A stretch of 35,005 nucleotides of DNA from Prorocentrum cordatum. Its lineage: Eukaryota; Sar; Dinophyceae; Prorocentrales; Prorocentraceae. Positions 18,998 through 28,350 of this stretch are shown in pieces (position 1 is the stretch's first letter; the number at the start of each line of letters is the position of its first letter). The stretch is taken from NCBI GenBank assembly GCA_963575745.1, contig CAUYUJ010011448.1:409918-444922 (forward strand), given 5' to 3'. Below the pieces are notes generated by a model. It saw only the letters and a program-made list of their open reading frames with translations, had not been told where the DNA came from and did not search any database. A program made the position numbers and the translations under genes.

Positions 18998-19520
18998 CTT
19001 TCGCTTTGGCTTTAGCTTTAGCCTTAGCTTTAGCTTTAGCTTAGCTTTAGCTTTAGCTTAGCTTTAGCTTTCGCTTTCGATTTAGCTTTAAGTTTAGCTT
19101 TAGCTTTTGCTTTAGCTTAGCTGTAGCTTAGCTTTAGCTTAGCTGTAGCTTAGCTTTAGCTTAGCTCTAGCTTAGCTTTAGCTTAGCTTTAGCTTCTCTG
19201 TAGCTTCGCTGTAGCTTAGCTTTAGCTTAACTTTAGCTTAGCGTTGGCTTAGCTTTAGCTTAGCTTGAGCTTAGCTTGAGCTTAAATTTAGCTTAGCGTT
19301 AGCTTAGCTTCAGCTTAGCGTTAGCTTAGCTTCAGCTTAGCGTTGGCTTAGCTTTAGCTTAGCTTTGCCTTAGCTTTAGCTGAGATTTGCCTTAGCTTTA
19401 GCTCTGCTTTAGCTTAGCTTTCGTTTAGCTTTAGCTTAACTTTAGCTTAGCTTTAGTTCAGCTTTAGCTTAGCTTTAGTTTAGCTTTACCTTAGTTTTAG
19501 CTTAGCTTTAGCTCAGCCTT
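18998..19520. repeat. TTTAGC/TTAGC satellite-like array
   Basis: About 520 bp of AGCTTTAGCTTAGCTTTAGC-type repeat, with units of 5, 6 and 11-12 bp and many point variants (GTTGGC, TCGC, TTGCC). There is no open frame and no unit reaches the TTTAGGG telomere repeat. It separates the two halves of the LINE-like remnant. Confidence 0.95.
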
Positions 19521-19871
19521 ACTGTTACTACTAATGCTGCTTTCCTAGGTGTTCCAACTCCTAGGTAGGATCGCACTGGGATAATTTTATTTTCGTCTTC
19601 CCACCACTTCCCATCTTATCCAATATTTTCTGGGGAATTGACGATTCATTGCGTCCTTTTTTCCCCTCCAGAAGGATGGCGGTACCAGGACCTGTCCTCA
19701 AAGTTTTGGCCCGCGAGAGCGATCCGAGTGACGGCCTCCCCCTCGTGCGCACCCTGGGCCCCAGGAGTGTCACATTGATGTGGAACACCTGCATCTCTCA
19801 GAGCCCCCGGGGACTCGTCGCCAGGATGCCGAGCGATACCAAGGGTAGAAAGCAGAACGTCCTCATGAGTT

Positions 19872-20690
19872 TCAGCTTCCGAACGCCGAGCGAATCACAG
19901 AAGCGTAATCTTCCCCCAGGAGCTCCCTCCTCTCATCCTGGCCGTGTGGGCAGCTCCACAGCCTGAGCAGGAGCGTGCCGCACACAGTGTGCCATCTAGC
20001 TGGAAGCCAAGAGAGAGAGCGCCCTGGTCTTCGTCCAGACTGCGCTGGTGGTAGCACTGCGGATGCAGCCGCGTTCTCTTGGCGGGAACTTCCCATCACT
20101 CTTCCCCTGCCAGCCGCTCCCTATTCTAAAATCCTAAGCACAGCCTGCCGCAAGAGAATGCCAACAAGCCCGGGGGAGGTGAGCGCGAGAAGACGGTGTC
20201 CCCGAAGTCGTCAATGAAGTCTGAGAACGAGCTCATCGACCAAGCGATCTTAGCGAGACACAAACGCAGGGCCATCATCGGGCCCGCCCCCCCCCAGCTA
20301 GCGTTCTTGTCGGTCCGCACGGCCCGATCCCAGGCATGGCGAAGCTTCGCCCAAGACAGCGTGAAGTCAAAGGCTCCCGTGTGCAAGAACCACATAATCC
20401 TGAGAGAACCGAATAGCAGGCCCTGCAGCTCGAAACCAAGCTGGGTCATCTTCCTGACTCGTGAGCCGGGAAAGCGAACGCATGCCAGCCGCTGGTCTGA
20501 TCGTGGAAGCAGCACCCCTCCGAAGCCCAAGGAGCGCACGGTCAGAAGTCCCGTAGACAGAGTCGCCCCGTACTGGACCCCAGGAGTCGGACCGCCGCTG
20601 CAGACTTTGACCGTGCGCGCACCAAGGACGGGCCGCTGCTTCTTGAGGCGCTCTCGTTGCACGAGCACGTCATCCTGACCTCAGCCTCGC
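19872..20690 (-). pseudogene. LINE-type reverse transcriptase C-terminal remnant
   Basis: Minus frame 20126-20668 (180 codons; it starts at GTG after an upstream stop). Recognisable elements in order are RLKKQRPVLGARTVKV (8-22), TPGVQYGATLSTG (28-40), KLRHAWDRAV (108-117), W-GGAGPMMALRLCLAKIAW (125-143) and FSDFIDDFGDTVF (148-160). This matches the region after the palm domain in dinoflagellate non-LTR retroelements: a YGA motif, L-x-AW-x-A, then W..GP..A....L..I.W. A shifted minus frame, 19872-20099, continues with RLWSCPHGQDERRELL, like the following Cys-containing linker. The catalytic FADD-type block is not present; the upstream side is disrupted at the F1 element. Frameshifts and missing parts indicate a dead copy. 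A plus frame at 20603-20735 (DGPLLLEALSLHEHVILTSA) overlaps and is the main competing reading. Confidence 0.55.
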
Positions 20691-20811
20691 CCGATCTGCG
20701 GCCGCTGCGCCTGGCCAGCCTGGCAGTGGCCTCCACACAACCCCCTGGGGCGTCGTGACCGTGAGGTGCGGCCCCGCGAGGTCGCCCGGGTGATCCTGGA
20801 GAGCCTTCGCT

Positions 20812-20999
20812 ACAGGGTCTGGCTTGACTAAGGAGCATTTTTCAAAGAGGGGCCCGGTTGTTCCTTTGGTTTGCATGCGTTCCGCTACCTTTTCGGCGGC
20901 GAGCCCCCCTGGTGTCCCTTCGGACTTCGTAGTCTTACTTGGAAAAAAAGGGGCTTCGTTCCTTATTTATCGTTCCTTAGGTCAGGCCGAATACTGTAC
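20812..20999. mobile_element. Family F TIR element, copy F1 (188 bp) with TSD
   Basis: Left end ACAGGGTCTGGCTTGACTAA then GGA; the right end, inverted, reads GTACAGTATTCGGCCTGACC then TAAGGAAC. Flanked by direct CGCT (20808-20811, 21000-21003). The last 55 bp (AAAGGGGCTTCGTTCCTTAT ... TTCCTTAGGTCA) match F2. Plus frames on both sides are coding-like (REVARVILESLRY before; AELEEITAISSSAMRASM after), so it may be an intron-forming insertion. Confidence 0.65.
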
Positions 21000-21135
21000 C
21001 GCTGAGCTGGAAGAGATCACGGCAATCTCATCTTCAGCCATGCGCGCCTCCATGTCTAATTATCGTGATGGCATCGTGGGGCATGTCGGCAGCGCAACAA
21101 AGCTCGCGCATTATTTGAGACGGTGCTCTCACTGA
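21000..21135 (+). CDS. Possible exon following F1
   Basis: Directly after F1 the plus frame reads AELEEITAISSSAMRASM, SNYRDGIVGHVGSATKLAHY and LRRCSH, then stop. Residue use is varied and typical of protein. It could join across F1 to the plus frame ending ...REVARVILESLRY near 20811. Family unknown. Confidence 0.25.
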
Positions 21136-21500
21136 CGACAGGGCGTTATCGTCTATGCAGCTGTCTGGAGGAGGAGTTCAAGGATGAGGTAGGAGAAGGA
21201 GGAAGAGAGGGAGGGGATTCGGGAAGGGGGAGGACGGGAGGAGGGAGAGGAGGAGGGCAAGGGATAGGAAGGGGGAGGAGATGGATTGCTTGATTGGTTG
21301 ATTGGTATGATCGGCTGATGAGGAGGACCTGGACATGCGATGTCCTGATTTCTTCAGCACGCGGTCCCCAACCGTCCCGACCCTTCCACAAGGGCCGGTG
21401 TTCCACTCCGAGTTCTTTTTTGACAGTCCTGGACCCGTTAGGGGCCACAGAGGCAGGCCACTGAGAAGAACCTCCGTCCTGTTTTTCTCCAGCTCGTGGC
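21136..21500. other. G/A-rich and anonymous sequence
   Basis: A GGAGG/GGGAGG-rich part (21165-21280) is followed by complex sequence. No gene recognised. Confidence 0.5.
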
Positions 21501-21503
21501 TGC

Positions 21504-21690
21504 ATGTCTGGGGAGGGCTGCGGGGAGCTGGACGAGCTCGTGCTTGTGCCGTCTTCTCCTCCTCCGGCGATGCACGTTGCGTCGGAGGGCCAGCTGCGGC
21601 GCCTGCTCGGGCGTGCAGCGGAGAGGGGCGCGGGGGCGAAGGCGGCGAGGCGGCAGGCCAGGGGGCGGCCAGGGACCCCGAGATCTGCGC
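21504..21690 (+). CDS. Coding-like segment, retroelement-like
   Basis: From ATG 21504 the plus frame reads MSGEGCGELDELVLVPSSPP, then AMHVASEGQLRRLLGRAAER and GAGAKAARRQARGRPG. The basic, Ala/Arg-rich helix after a V-x-SEG-x-LR-x-LG motif is reminiscent of linker regions in dinoflagellate LINE-type polyproteins; I am not certain of this. The frame formally continues to 22430, but beyond about 21700 it runs into non-coding-like sequence and element C2. Confidence 0.3.
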
Positions 21691-22160
21691 GCTGCAATTT
21701 TTTTCGCAACGCCAGGCGTTTTGCCCCCGCTTCGGGCCCCGGGGCCCTCACCAGCGGCGCACGCGTCCGTGTCCGTGCCCTCGCGGTCTGGATTCTGAGG
21801 CGCGATCCCGGGGATACGCCGTCGCACGGATACGTTCCGCGCGGGGGATCCGCGAAACAGCTCACCATATCCGCGGGGTCGCGGCCCAGGGGCCCGGCCG
21901 GCGATGCCGCGGAGACGGATACGTTTGTCGCTTATGAGGACCCTCACCGATCGATCCAGCTCGAAAAATGCAGCAGACAGACGGGGTCAAGGGCTCTGGT
22001 CGTTTTTTTTTGTGATGCTTTAGTTTTTCGCAACGTCGGATCTCTGGGGAGGGGAACGTGTCCTGAGGTTTTCGCTGTTGTTGGCTTCCTAGGGCCCTCA
22101 TGGTCCCTGGGGCTGTCGGAGCGAACTCGCGACCTAGGAGGAAGTCTTGGGGGGGCTCCA

Positions 22161-22356
22161 CTTCTCGATACGGTCGAAATTGGTGACGACGGCCGTCATC
22201 AGTTCCCATCCATTCTGGATCGGATTTGCTGTCGGTGCCGCCGCGGACGCTGTCCACTTGAGACAACCGCCTGCCTCTACAGTTGCCGCTGTCAGTTTGG
22301 GACACCGTGTGCCGTTTGGCAACGTGCCTTTTTTTCCCCGTACCCCTTTCGGGCGT
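22161..22356. mobile_element. Family C TIR element (introner-like), copy C2
   Basis: Homologous along its length to the methyltransferase intron at 33342-33544. Shared blocks are CTTCT-(GA)TACG(G/C)TCGAAAT-GGT, (C)A(T/C)CAGTTCC, GCTGTCGGTG-CG-CG-GGACG-TGTCCA, CCGCCTGCC, and TTTTCC-CGTACCC--TCGGGCGT near the end. Its ends (TACGGTCGAAATTGG and inverted TACGCCCGAAAGGGG) are imperfect terminal inverted repeats. It abuts F2. Confidence 0.8.
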
Positions 22357-22369
22357 ACCCTTTTCGGGC

Positions 22370-22551
22370 GTACAGTCGGGGCCCTGAAGAAGGAACCCTT
22401 TTCGTTGGGGAGGGGCTCGGTGTTCCTTGATTGTTATACAATTTGCCTTCTGTTTTCCCGAGGTTTTCCATGGGACATCGAAGTTCAACTAATGGGAGAA
22501 AGGGGCCCCGTTCCTTATTTAGGGTTCCTTAGGTCAACGCCCCGACTGTAC
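22370..22551. mobile_element. Family F TIR element, copy F2 (182 bp)
   Basis: Perfect 13-bp inverted ends GTACAGTCGGGGC (22370-22382) and GCCCCGACTGTAC (22539-22551). Weaker similarity continues inward to AAGGAACCC on both arms. It shares GTTCCTTATTTA-GTTCCTTAGGTCA with F1. No coding capacity. Confidence 0.8.
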
Positions 22552-22699
22552 CCTTCCTAGGTGGGCAGGGCCTGTTTCGGCGGCTTCCGCACCAGACCTC
22601 CGACGCTCTGTTCTTTCCAGCATGCCCTTGTTGCTCCTTTCGACCTGGGACTCTGCGGCCCGGCATCGGGCTCGGGGGCCATCAGACTTGGACCTGGGG

Positions 22700-22757
22700 C
22701 TCCTCCTCCTCCTCCTCCTCCTCCTTCTCCTCCTTCTCCTCCTCCTCCTCATTCTCC
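22700..22757. repeat. CTC/CCT microsatellite
   Basis: Short (CTC)n tract within otherwise complex sequence. Surrounding frames (22561-22974) show no known domain. Confidence 0.9.
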
Positions 22758-23039
22758 TCGAAACACTGGCCCGAGGAGGTCTGGATCTCTGGGGCCGCAA
22801 GATCACGTCGGCGGATCTCGCCGAGGGCCCTTGGAGGTCCGAGTCGTGACCGAAACGCCGTCGGGCGTCGAAGATGGGGGGCAAGGACTGCGGGTGGGTC
22901 CATGGGACCTCCCAGGGTTCGTGGCCCCCTCTTCTTCTGTCAAGATCGGGGGCTCCCAGATGGGGTCGGAGTAGATGGGCTCGGAGAATCTCCCCGCATC
23001 ACTGACGCATCGGCGGTGCGGTACGATGCGGAGCCTGAT

Positions 23040-23112
23040 TTTCTCGACGCCGACATCGCCGATGCATCGCCGAGGCATCGGCGATGTATCGCCGATGCAT
23101 CAGCGATGCGGC
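23040..23112. repeat. ATCGCCGATGC palindromic cluster
   Basis: ATCGCCGATGC is repeated directly and inverted (GCATCGGCGAT) within about 70 bp, e.g. around 23064-23100. The cluster can fold into several alternative hairpins. Confidence 0.75.
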
Positions 23113-23217
23113 TCGATCCTCCGACCGCACCCACTCCGATCCCATCTAGGAGGCCTCTGCAAGATGTCCCTTAGCCCCCCTCCTTGTCCGCGCACGTGCC
23201 TCGGACCATGACTCAGG

Positions 23218-23390
23218 AGGGGGAAAAACACAGACACAATTAATCGTCGATTCCCCAGAAAATAATGGGAAAATATGGGACTCGGGGGGGAAGACAAGAA
23301 CCCAGAAAACATGGGAAAATATTGGGAAATCTGCTATTTGTGTGTGTGTGTTCATTTGTGTGTCCCAGGGCCCCTTCAACACTGTCCTCT
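23218..23390. repeat. Family E repeat, copy 1
   Basis: Shared with 23556-23715: AACACAGACACAAT-A-TCGTCGA, TCCCCAGAAAATA, GGGAAAATATGGGA, then GGGAAAATATTGGGAA and TTTGTGTGT...GTGTCCCAGGGCCCCTTC. The latter end also occurs inverted at about 18787-18880, next to the LINE-like remnant. Confidence 0.8.
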
Positions 23391-23555
23391 TCGGGCCGCC
23401 CCCCTCTTCGGTGCCCCCCAGGGCAAAGGGGGGCCCCGGTCTGCGAGCTGCGCCCCTGGGGCTTGGGGGAGAGCACGCTGCGGCCGGGCGATCGCAGGCA
23501 TGGATCAAGGGGGCGTGGATTGGCGACGGGTCCCGCTTCCATCAGGAGGAAACGA

Positions 23556-23715
23556 CAACACACAGACACAATGACTCGTCGAGTCCCCAGAAAATATAGG
23601 AAAATATGGGAAGTGGGGGGGGAGACAAAGACACAGAAAATATGGGAAAATATTGGGAATCCTGTTATTTGTGTGTATTTATTTGTGTGTCCCAGGGCCC
23701 CTTCATCCATGAGAA
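23556..23715. repeat. Family E repeat, copy 2
   Basis: Direct repeat of 23218-23390 at about 335 bp spacing. The word GCGACGGGTCCCGCTTCCAT immediately upstream (about 23522-23541) recurs at about 23865-23884. Confidence 0.8.
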
Positions 23716-24018
23716 ACCCATCTACAGGAGGAATATTCAAAAATAGTCCAAAATAGTCAGGGGACTATATTTTGATTATTTTTTTGACTATGGGGATATT
23801 TGTTTATGATCTTTTCTTTTTCGTCCAAAATCCCCCTGTAGGGGGACAGGCCCGACTTAAGATTAGCGACGGGTCCCGCTTCCATGGGAAACCGCGGATT
23901 CCCGCCGCCGCGCGAGGCGGCACCGGCCGCACTTTGGGGAGGGCATTCCCCCCGATCAATGGATTGGGCGACCGCGCGCTGAATCCATGGATCGCTGATT
24001 CGTGTTTGCGCGTTTTTT

Positions 24019-24020
<2 letters not shown>

Positions 24021-24089
<69 letters not shown>

Positions 24090-24560
24090 GAACTCTCATT
24101 CTTGAAGAACAACTATTGTTGATCCCCCCCACCGGTGCACATTGATTTTTTCAATTGAAGTGCCCCCCCCGGGCCTCGCACCCTGTTTTTGGACAGGGAA
24201 AGTCTTCCTGCTCGAACTGGGCCCCTGGCCCCCGGGTTACAACAACAACGGCTCCCGCCTGAGAGTTCTTCACAATTTAGCCAGGAACCCCGCTCCCGCC
24301 CGAGACTTCCTCGCATTTTACTGCAGAATCGCGCTCTCGCTTGGGACTTCGTTACGATTTATTTAGGAATCGCTCCTCCTGCGCTCTGGAGTCGCGCTCT
24401 CGCTCGAGACTTGCTTGCAATTTACTGAAGAATAGCGCCCTTGCGTTGGAATTTCTTGCAACTGACTCCAGCGCCGCGCTCCCGACACCCAGGCACCGAG
24501 GAGTCGCGCTCACGCTTAGGACTCCTTCACATATTACCTAGGAATCAGGATCTCGCTGCC
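24021..24560. repeat. Composite repeat head R1 with (GTT)n
   Basis: (GTT)n at 24021-24090 is followed by AACTCTCATTCTTGAAGAAC, a TTGTTGATCCCCCC-CCGGTGCA block, TTGGACAGGGAAAGTCTTCC and GGGTTACAACAACAACGGCT. Then come about six ~40-bp subrepeats of the form GCTC(C/T)CGC(T/C)-GAGACTTCCTCGCAATTTAC. Equivalent heads start at 26878 and 27921. Confidence 0.85.
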
Positions 24561-25330
24561 CTTCGTGGCCCCGTTGCAGCCCTTCGTGGCCCCCTCGCTT
24601 TGTTTCGTGGCCCCGTTGCAGCCCTTCGTGGCCCCGTTGCAGCCCTCCGTGGCCCCGTTGCAGCCCTTCGTGGCCTACTCGTCGCCCTTCGTGGCCCCGT
24701 TGCAGCCCTTCGTGGCCCCCTCGCTTTGTTTCGTGGCCCCGTTGCAGCCCTTCGTGGCCCCCTCGCTGCCCTCCGTGGCCCCGTTGCAGCCCTTCGTGGC
24801 CCCGTTGCAGCCCTTCGTGGCCCCCTCGCTGCCCTTCGTGGCCCCGTTGCAGCCCTTCGTGGCCCCCTCGCTTTGTTTCGTGGCCCCATGTATGTATGCC
24901 CTTCGTGGCCCCCGCTCGTTCGCGCCCGTGGTGGCCCCATATGCATGCCCTTCGTGGCCCCGCTGTCGCCCTTCGTGGCCCCCTCGCTGCCCTTCGTGTC
25001 CCCGTTGCTGCCCACAGTGGCCCCGTCCTTACCCTTCGCGGCCCAACATACGTATGCCCTTCGTGGCCCCCGCTCGTTCGCGCCCGTTGTGGCCCCATGT
25101 GCATGCCCTTCGTGGCCCCGCTGTCGCCGTTTGTGGCCCCCTCATTGTCCTACGTGGCCCAGGTGCTACCCTCAGTGGCCCCATCTTTGCCCTCTGTGGC
25201 CCCGCATTATTTTCCTCCGTGGCCCACGCTCGTTCGCGCTCTTCGTGGCCCCATACGCATTCCCTTCGTGTCCCCGCTATCGCCCTTCGTGGCCTGCTTC
25301 GTGTCCTTCGTGGCTCTGCTGTCGTTCTCT
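24556..25330. repeat. 21-bp GTGGCCCCGTTGCAGCCCTTC array
   Basis: About 15 close copies of a 21-bp unit (24556-24890) translate on plus as repeated [14 protein letters not shown]. Beyond that are more diverged GTGGCCCC-spaced units, among them a CCCGCTCGTTCGCGCCCGT-containing block that is itself repeated at about 24908 and 25068. Open frames exist on both strands because 21 is divisible by 3. A related block lies at 27350-27600. Confidence 0.9.
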
Positions 25331-25404
25331 CTCGCTGCCGACGGTCCGCGGCCGCCCCGCCGCTTGCCGGGGCCCGGCCTGCAGGGAAGAAAGGTGTACC
25401 CCCC

Positions 25405-25557
25405 AAAAGGAGTTCGATCGAAGACGAAAAGGGCGGGTATCGAGGGTTTGGGAAATACGCGTTATTCGACACTCGAGCAGATAAAGGGCGACCAGTCTTA
25501 AAATGATTGTTGTTGTTGTTGAACATTATTCCTTCTAAAGAATTATTATTGTTGGGA
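25405..25557. repeat. Composite repeat tail with (GTT)n, copy 1
   Basis: GTTCGATCGAAGACGAAAAG, GGCGGGTATCGAGGGTTTGG and AAATACGCGTTATT, then CTTAAAATGATTGTTGTTG and a degraded head (TTCTAAAGAATTATTATTG). The same tail occurs at 27820-27947 and, diverged, at 28984-29112. Confidence 0.85.
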
Positions 25558-25599
25558 CCCCTGGTGCGCGACCTCTGCGCCGCGCCTAGGCCGCAGCTA

Positions 25600-26190
25600 C
25601 ATTTTCATCATTTTTTCGCGAAAGCTTCAGAAAAGTGGATGAGCTCCGGATCCGGTTTTTTGTTGACGCTCGTTTTCCCTTGCAAAAAACAATAGAAAAT
25701 GAAAATTCTTGTTTTTACTTGATCAAATTGCAAGAATCCCTTGCAAAAAATAAGGTAAAGTGGACATTCGTGCGCGCAAGACGAAATCCTTCCAAAACCT
25801 TAGGTTTCGTAGCGATTTTAACATAAAAACATCAAAAACCCAATGGTTTTCTAAGAAAAAATTGTCAAAATGTCCTTCCGCGCGCTCTTGCGGATTCCTA
25901 GGAAACCCACCAGATTTTAAACATTTCTGTTAAAAGGGCCTTTGCGAGGAACCTTTTCAGGTGCTTCGACCTTCTGCAACAACGGTTGCGAGCCTACGAG
26001 GGCCACCATCCCTTGCAAAAAATGACACGAAGTGCACATGCGCGCGGCCGCCGCGCGCGCGTGCCGAAATCCTGCCAAACATAATGTGATTTCAATAATT
26101 TCAAGATGCGATGTTCCGAAAACATATGCAAACGCAAGACTTTCTCATCCGAAAAATATCAAAATCCACCCGCGGGCTCTTCATGAATCT
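25600..26190. repeat. A+T-richer island with degenerate repeats
   Basis: Clearly lower G+C than its surroundings. CCCTTGCAAAAAAT followed by AAGTG-ACAT-CG(T/C)GCGCG and CGAAATCCT-CCAAA occurs at about 25737 and 26009 (about 270 bp apart), with a weaker third piece near 25865. No gene seen. Confidence 0.65.
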
Positions 26191-26480
26191 TTAAAACCCA
26201 AGATGGCCCCAAGAGGCGCTCAAGATGGCCCCAAGAGGCGCCCATGAGGCCGCAAGAGGCGCCCAAGATGGTCCCAAGAGGCCCCAAGAGGACTCCAAGA
26301 GGCCCCCAAGAGGTTCCAAAGAGGCTCCAAGTTGGCTCCAAGAGGCCCCCAAGATGGCCCCAGGAGGCGTCCAAGCGGCTCCAAGAGTCCTCCGGGAGGA
26401 TCCAATAAGCCCCCAAGAGGCCCCAACATGCTTTCAAGAAGCCCCCCAAAGCCTCTCAAGAGGACCCCATGCGGCGCCAG
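26190..26480. repeat. Family D repeats, inverted orientation
   Basis: CAAGATGGCCCCAAGAGGCG, CCAAGAGGCCCC and similar units on the plus strand, the reverse complement of the CTTGGGGCCATCTTGG family. Confidence 0.85.
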
Positions 26481-26874
26481 GAGGCTTCCCCCCTTCCCCA
26501 AGAGGACCCCCAGCGGCCCCAGGAGGCTTCCCCCCTTCCTCTCACGCTCATATCCGTAGCCTCTCTCTCTCTGTCTCTCTGTACTATGTATGTCATACGC
26601 AACAAATGCACCATGCGGGGCACATGCGGGGCCCAAACAAGTGATCAACCTCTGCGGGTGTGTACTCCACGCCAGTGTAGTATCCACGATCGTCCGCGCG
26701 CCACGAAGTGAAGTGTCCTGACGTCATAGGGCGGGAAGCTGGGTGTGGGTGGTTCCCGAGAGTCGTGTGGATGTTTGGTAGAGCTTGCATTGCCCCCCCA
26801 CGAAGTGGGGGTATTGGCTGGCGTCGCATGAAAACCCTGGCGCTGGGGAGAACACTGAGCGTTCGGGTAAAATG

Positions 26875-26877
<3 letters not shown>
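26481..26877. other. No gene recognised
   Basis: Two CCAGGAGGCTTCCCCCCTTC units lie about 60 bp apart, followed by a (CT)n-containing stretch near 26560-26580 and complex sequence with no identifiable frame. Confidence 0.4.
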
Positions 26878-26934
<57 letters not shown>

Positions 26935-27355
26935 GCATTCTCATTTTTGAAGAATTATTATTGTTGATCCCCCCGCCTGTGCATACTGTTTTTTCTCAAT
27001 CAAAGTGCGCCCCTCGACGCTCGCACCCGGTTTTTTGACAGGGAAAGTCTTCCTGCTCAAACTGGGCCCTTGGCCCCCGGGTTACAACAACAACGGCTCC
27101 CGCTTGAGACTTCCTTACAATTTAAGCAGGACCCCCGCTCCCGCCCGAGATTTCCTCGCGTTCTATTCAGGAATCGCGTTCTCGCTTGGGACTTCCTTAC
27201 AATTTATTCAGGAATCGCTCTCCCGGAGCTTTGCAGTCGCGCTCTCGCTGGAGACTTACTTGCAACTTACTGAAGAATAGCCTTGCGTTGGAATTTCCTG
27301 CAATTTGCCTAAGCGCCGCGCTCCCGACACCCAGGCACCCAGGAGTCGCGCCCGC
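26878..27355. repeat. Composite repeat head R2 with (GTT)n
   Basis: (GTT)n at 26878-26935, then CATTCTCATTTTTGAAGAATT, TGACAGGGAAAGTCTTCCTG, GGGTTACAACAACAACGGCT and ~40-bp GAGACTTCC--ACAATTTA subrepeats. It is collinear with R1. Confidence 0.85.
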
Positions 27356-27947
27356 TGTGGCCCCATGTGCATGCCTTTCGTGGCCCCGCTGTCGCCATTT
27401 GTGTGTGTCCCCCTCATTGTCCTACGTGGCCCAGTTGCTACCCTCAGTGGCCCCATAGTTGCCTTCTGTGGCCCCGCATTATCTGCACTTCGTGGCCCCC
27501 GCTCGTTCGCACTTTTCGTGGCCCCATACGCATTCCCTTCGTGTCCCCGCTGTCGCCATTCGCGGCCTCCTTCGTGCCCTTCGTGGCCCTGCTGTCGTTC
27601 TCTCTCGCTCTCGCTTTCGCTCGTCGTCGCAGTCGTCGCCGTCGTCTTCGACGTCGTCGTCGTCGTCGTCGTGGTCGGTCCCCTTTCCGTCCCTCCTGGG
27701 GTCGGGTCGACGGTCCGCGGCGGCCCCGCCGATCAGCGCTGCCGCTGGCCAGGCCGACGGTCCGCGGCCGCCCCGCCGCTTGCCGGGGCCCGGCCTGCAG
27801 GGAAGAAAGGTATACCCCCAAAAGGGGTTCGATCGAAGACGAAGAGGGCGGGTATCGAGGGTTTGGGAAATACGCGTTATTGGACACTCGAGAATAGAAG
27901 GGCGAACAGTCTTAAAATGATTGTTGTTGTTGTTGTTGTTGCTGTTG
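27355..27947. repeat. GTGGCCCC block and composite tail, copy 2
   Basis: Diverged GTGGCCCC units parallel 25080-25330 (shared ATTGTCCTACGTGGCCCAG, GCATTCCCTTCGTGTCCCCG), then CGTCGTCGT microsatellite and CTTGCCGGGGCCCGGCCTGC. The tail GTTCGATCGAAGACGAAGAG ... CTTAAAATGATTGTTGTTG ends in (GTT)n. This copy of the whole composite is shorter than the first because the perfect 21-bp array is missing. Confidence 0.8.
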
Positions 27948-28350
27948 AATTCTTATTCTTGAAGATAATTATTATTGATCCCCCCCCGCCGGTGCATACT
28001 GTCTTTTCTCAATCAAAGTGCGCCCCTCGACGCTCGCACCCTGTTTTTTGACATGGAACGTCTTGATCCCCAAACTGCGTTGTTGCCCCCCGGATTACAA
28101 GAACAACGGCTCCCGTTTGAGACTTCCTCGCAATTTACTCATGACCCCCGCTCCCTCAAGGATCGGCGCTCCCGCTTTAGACTTCCTCGCAATTTACTCA
28201 GGACCCCCGCTCCCGCCTGGGACTTCCGTACAATTTACTTAAGGAGCGGCGCTCCCGCTTGGGACTTCCCGCGCAACTGAGCTACGTTGAACTCCCATAG
28301 CGGCGCTCCCGCCTGGGACCTCCTTCGAACTCTCATTCCTGAATAATTAT
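27948..28350. repeat. Composite repeat head R3
   Basis: AATTCTTATTCTTGAAGATA, CCGGTGCATACTGTC, GATTACAAGAACAACGGCTC, then GAGACTTCCTCGCAATTTAC subrepeats. It ends with another AACTCTCATTCCTGAATAAT motif near 28329. Confidence 0.8.

Noticed and set aside
18998-19520. Interstitial telomere
   Set aside because: No TTTAGGG, TTAGGG or TTTTAGGG units are present.
20603-20735. Plus-strand frame DGPLLLEALSLHEHVILTSA as a gene
   Set aside because: It overlaps the minus-strand reverse-transcriptase-like frame, which has recognisable motifs. Kept only as a competing reading.
25405-25440. GGTTCGATCGAAG-like B-box suggesting a tRNA-derived SINE
   Set aside because: Only a short B-box resemblance; no A-box at suitable distance was found in the three copies.
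24556-25484. Proline-rich heptad repeat protein
   Set aside because: Frame conservation follows automatically from a 21-bp unit, and the opposite strand is equally open.
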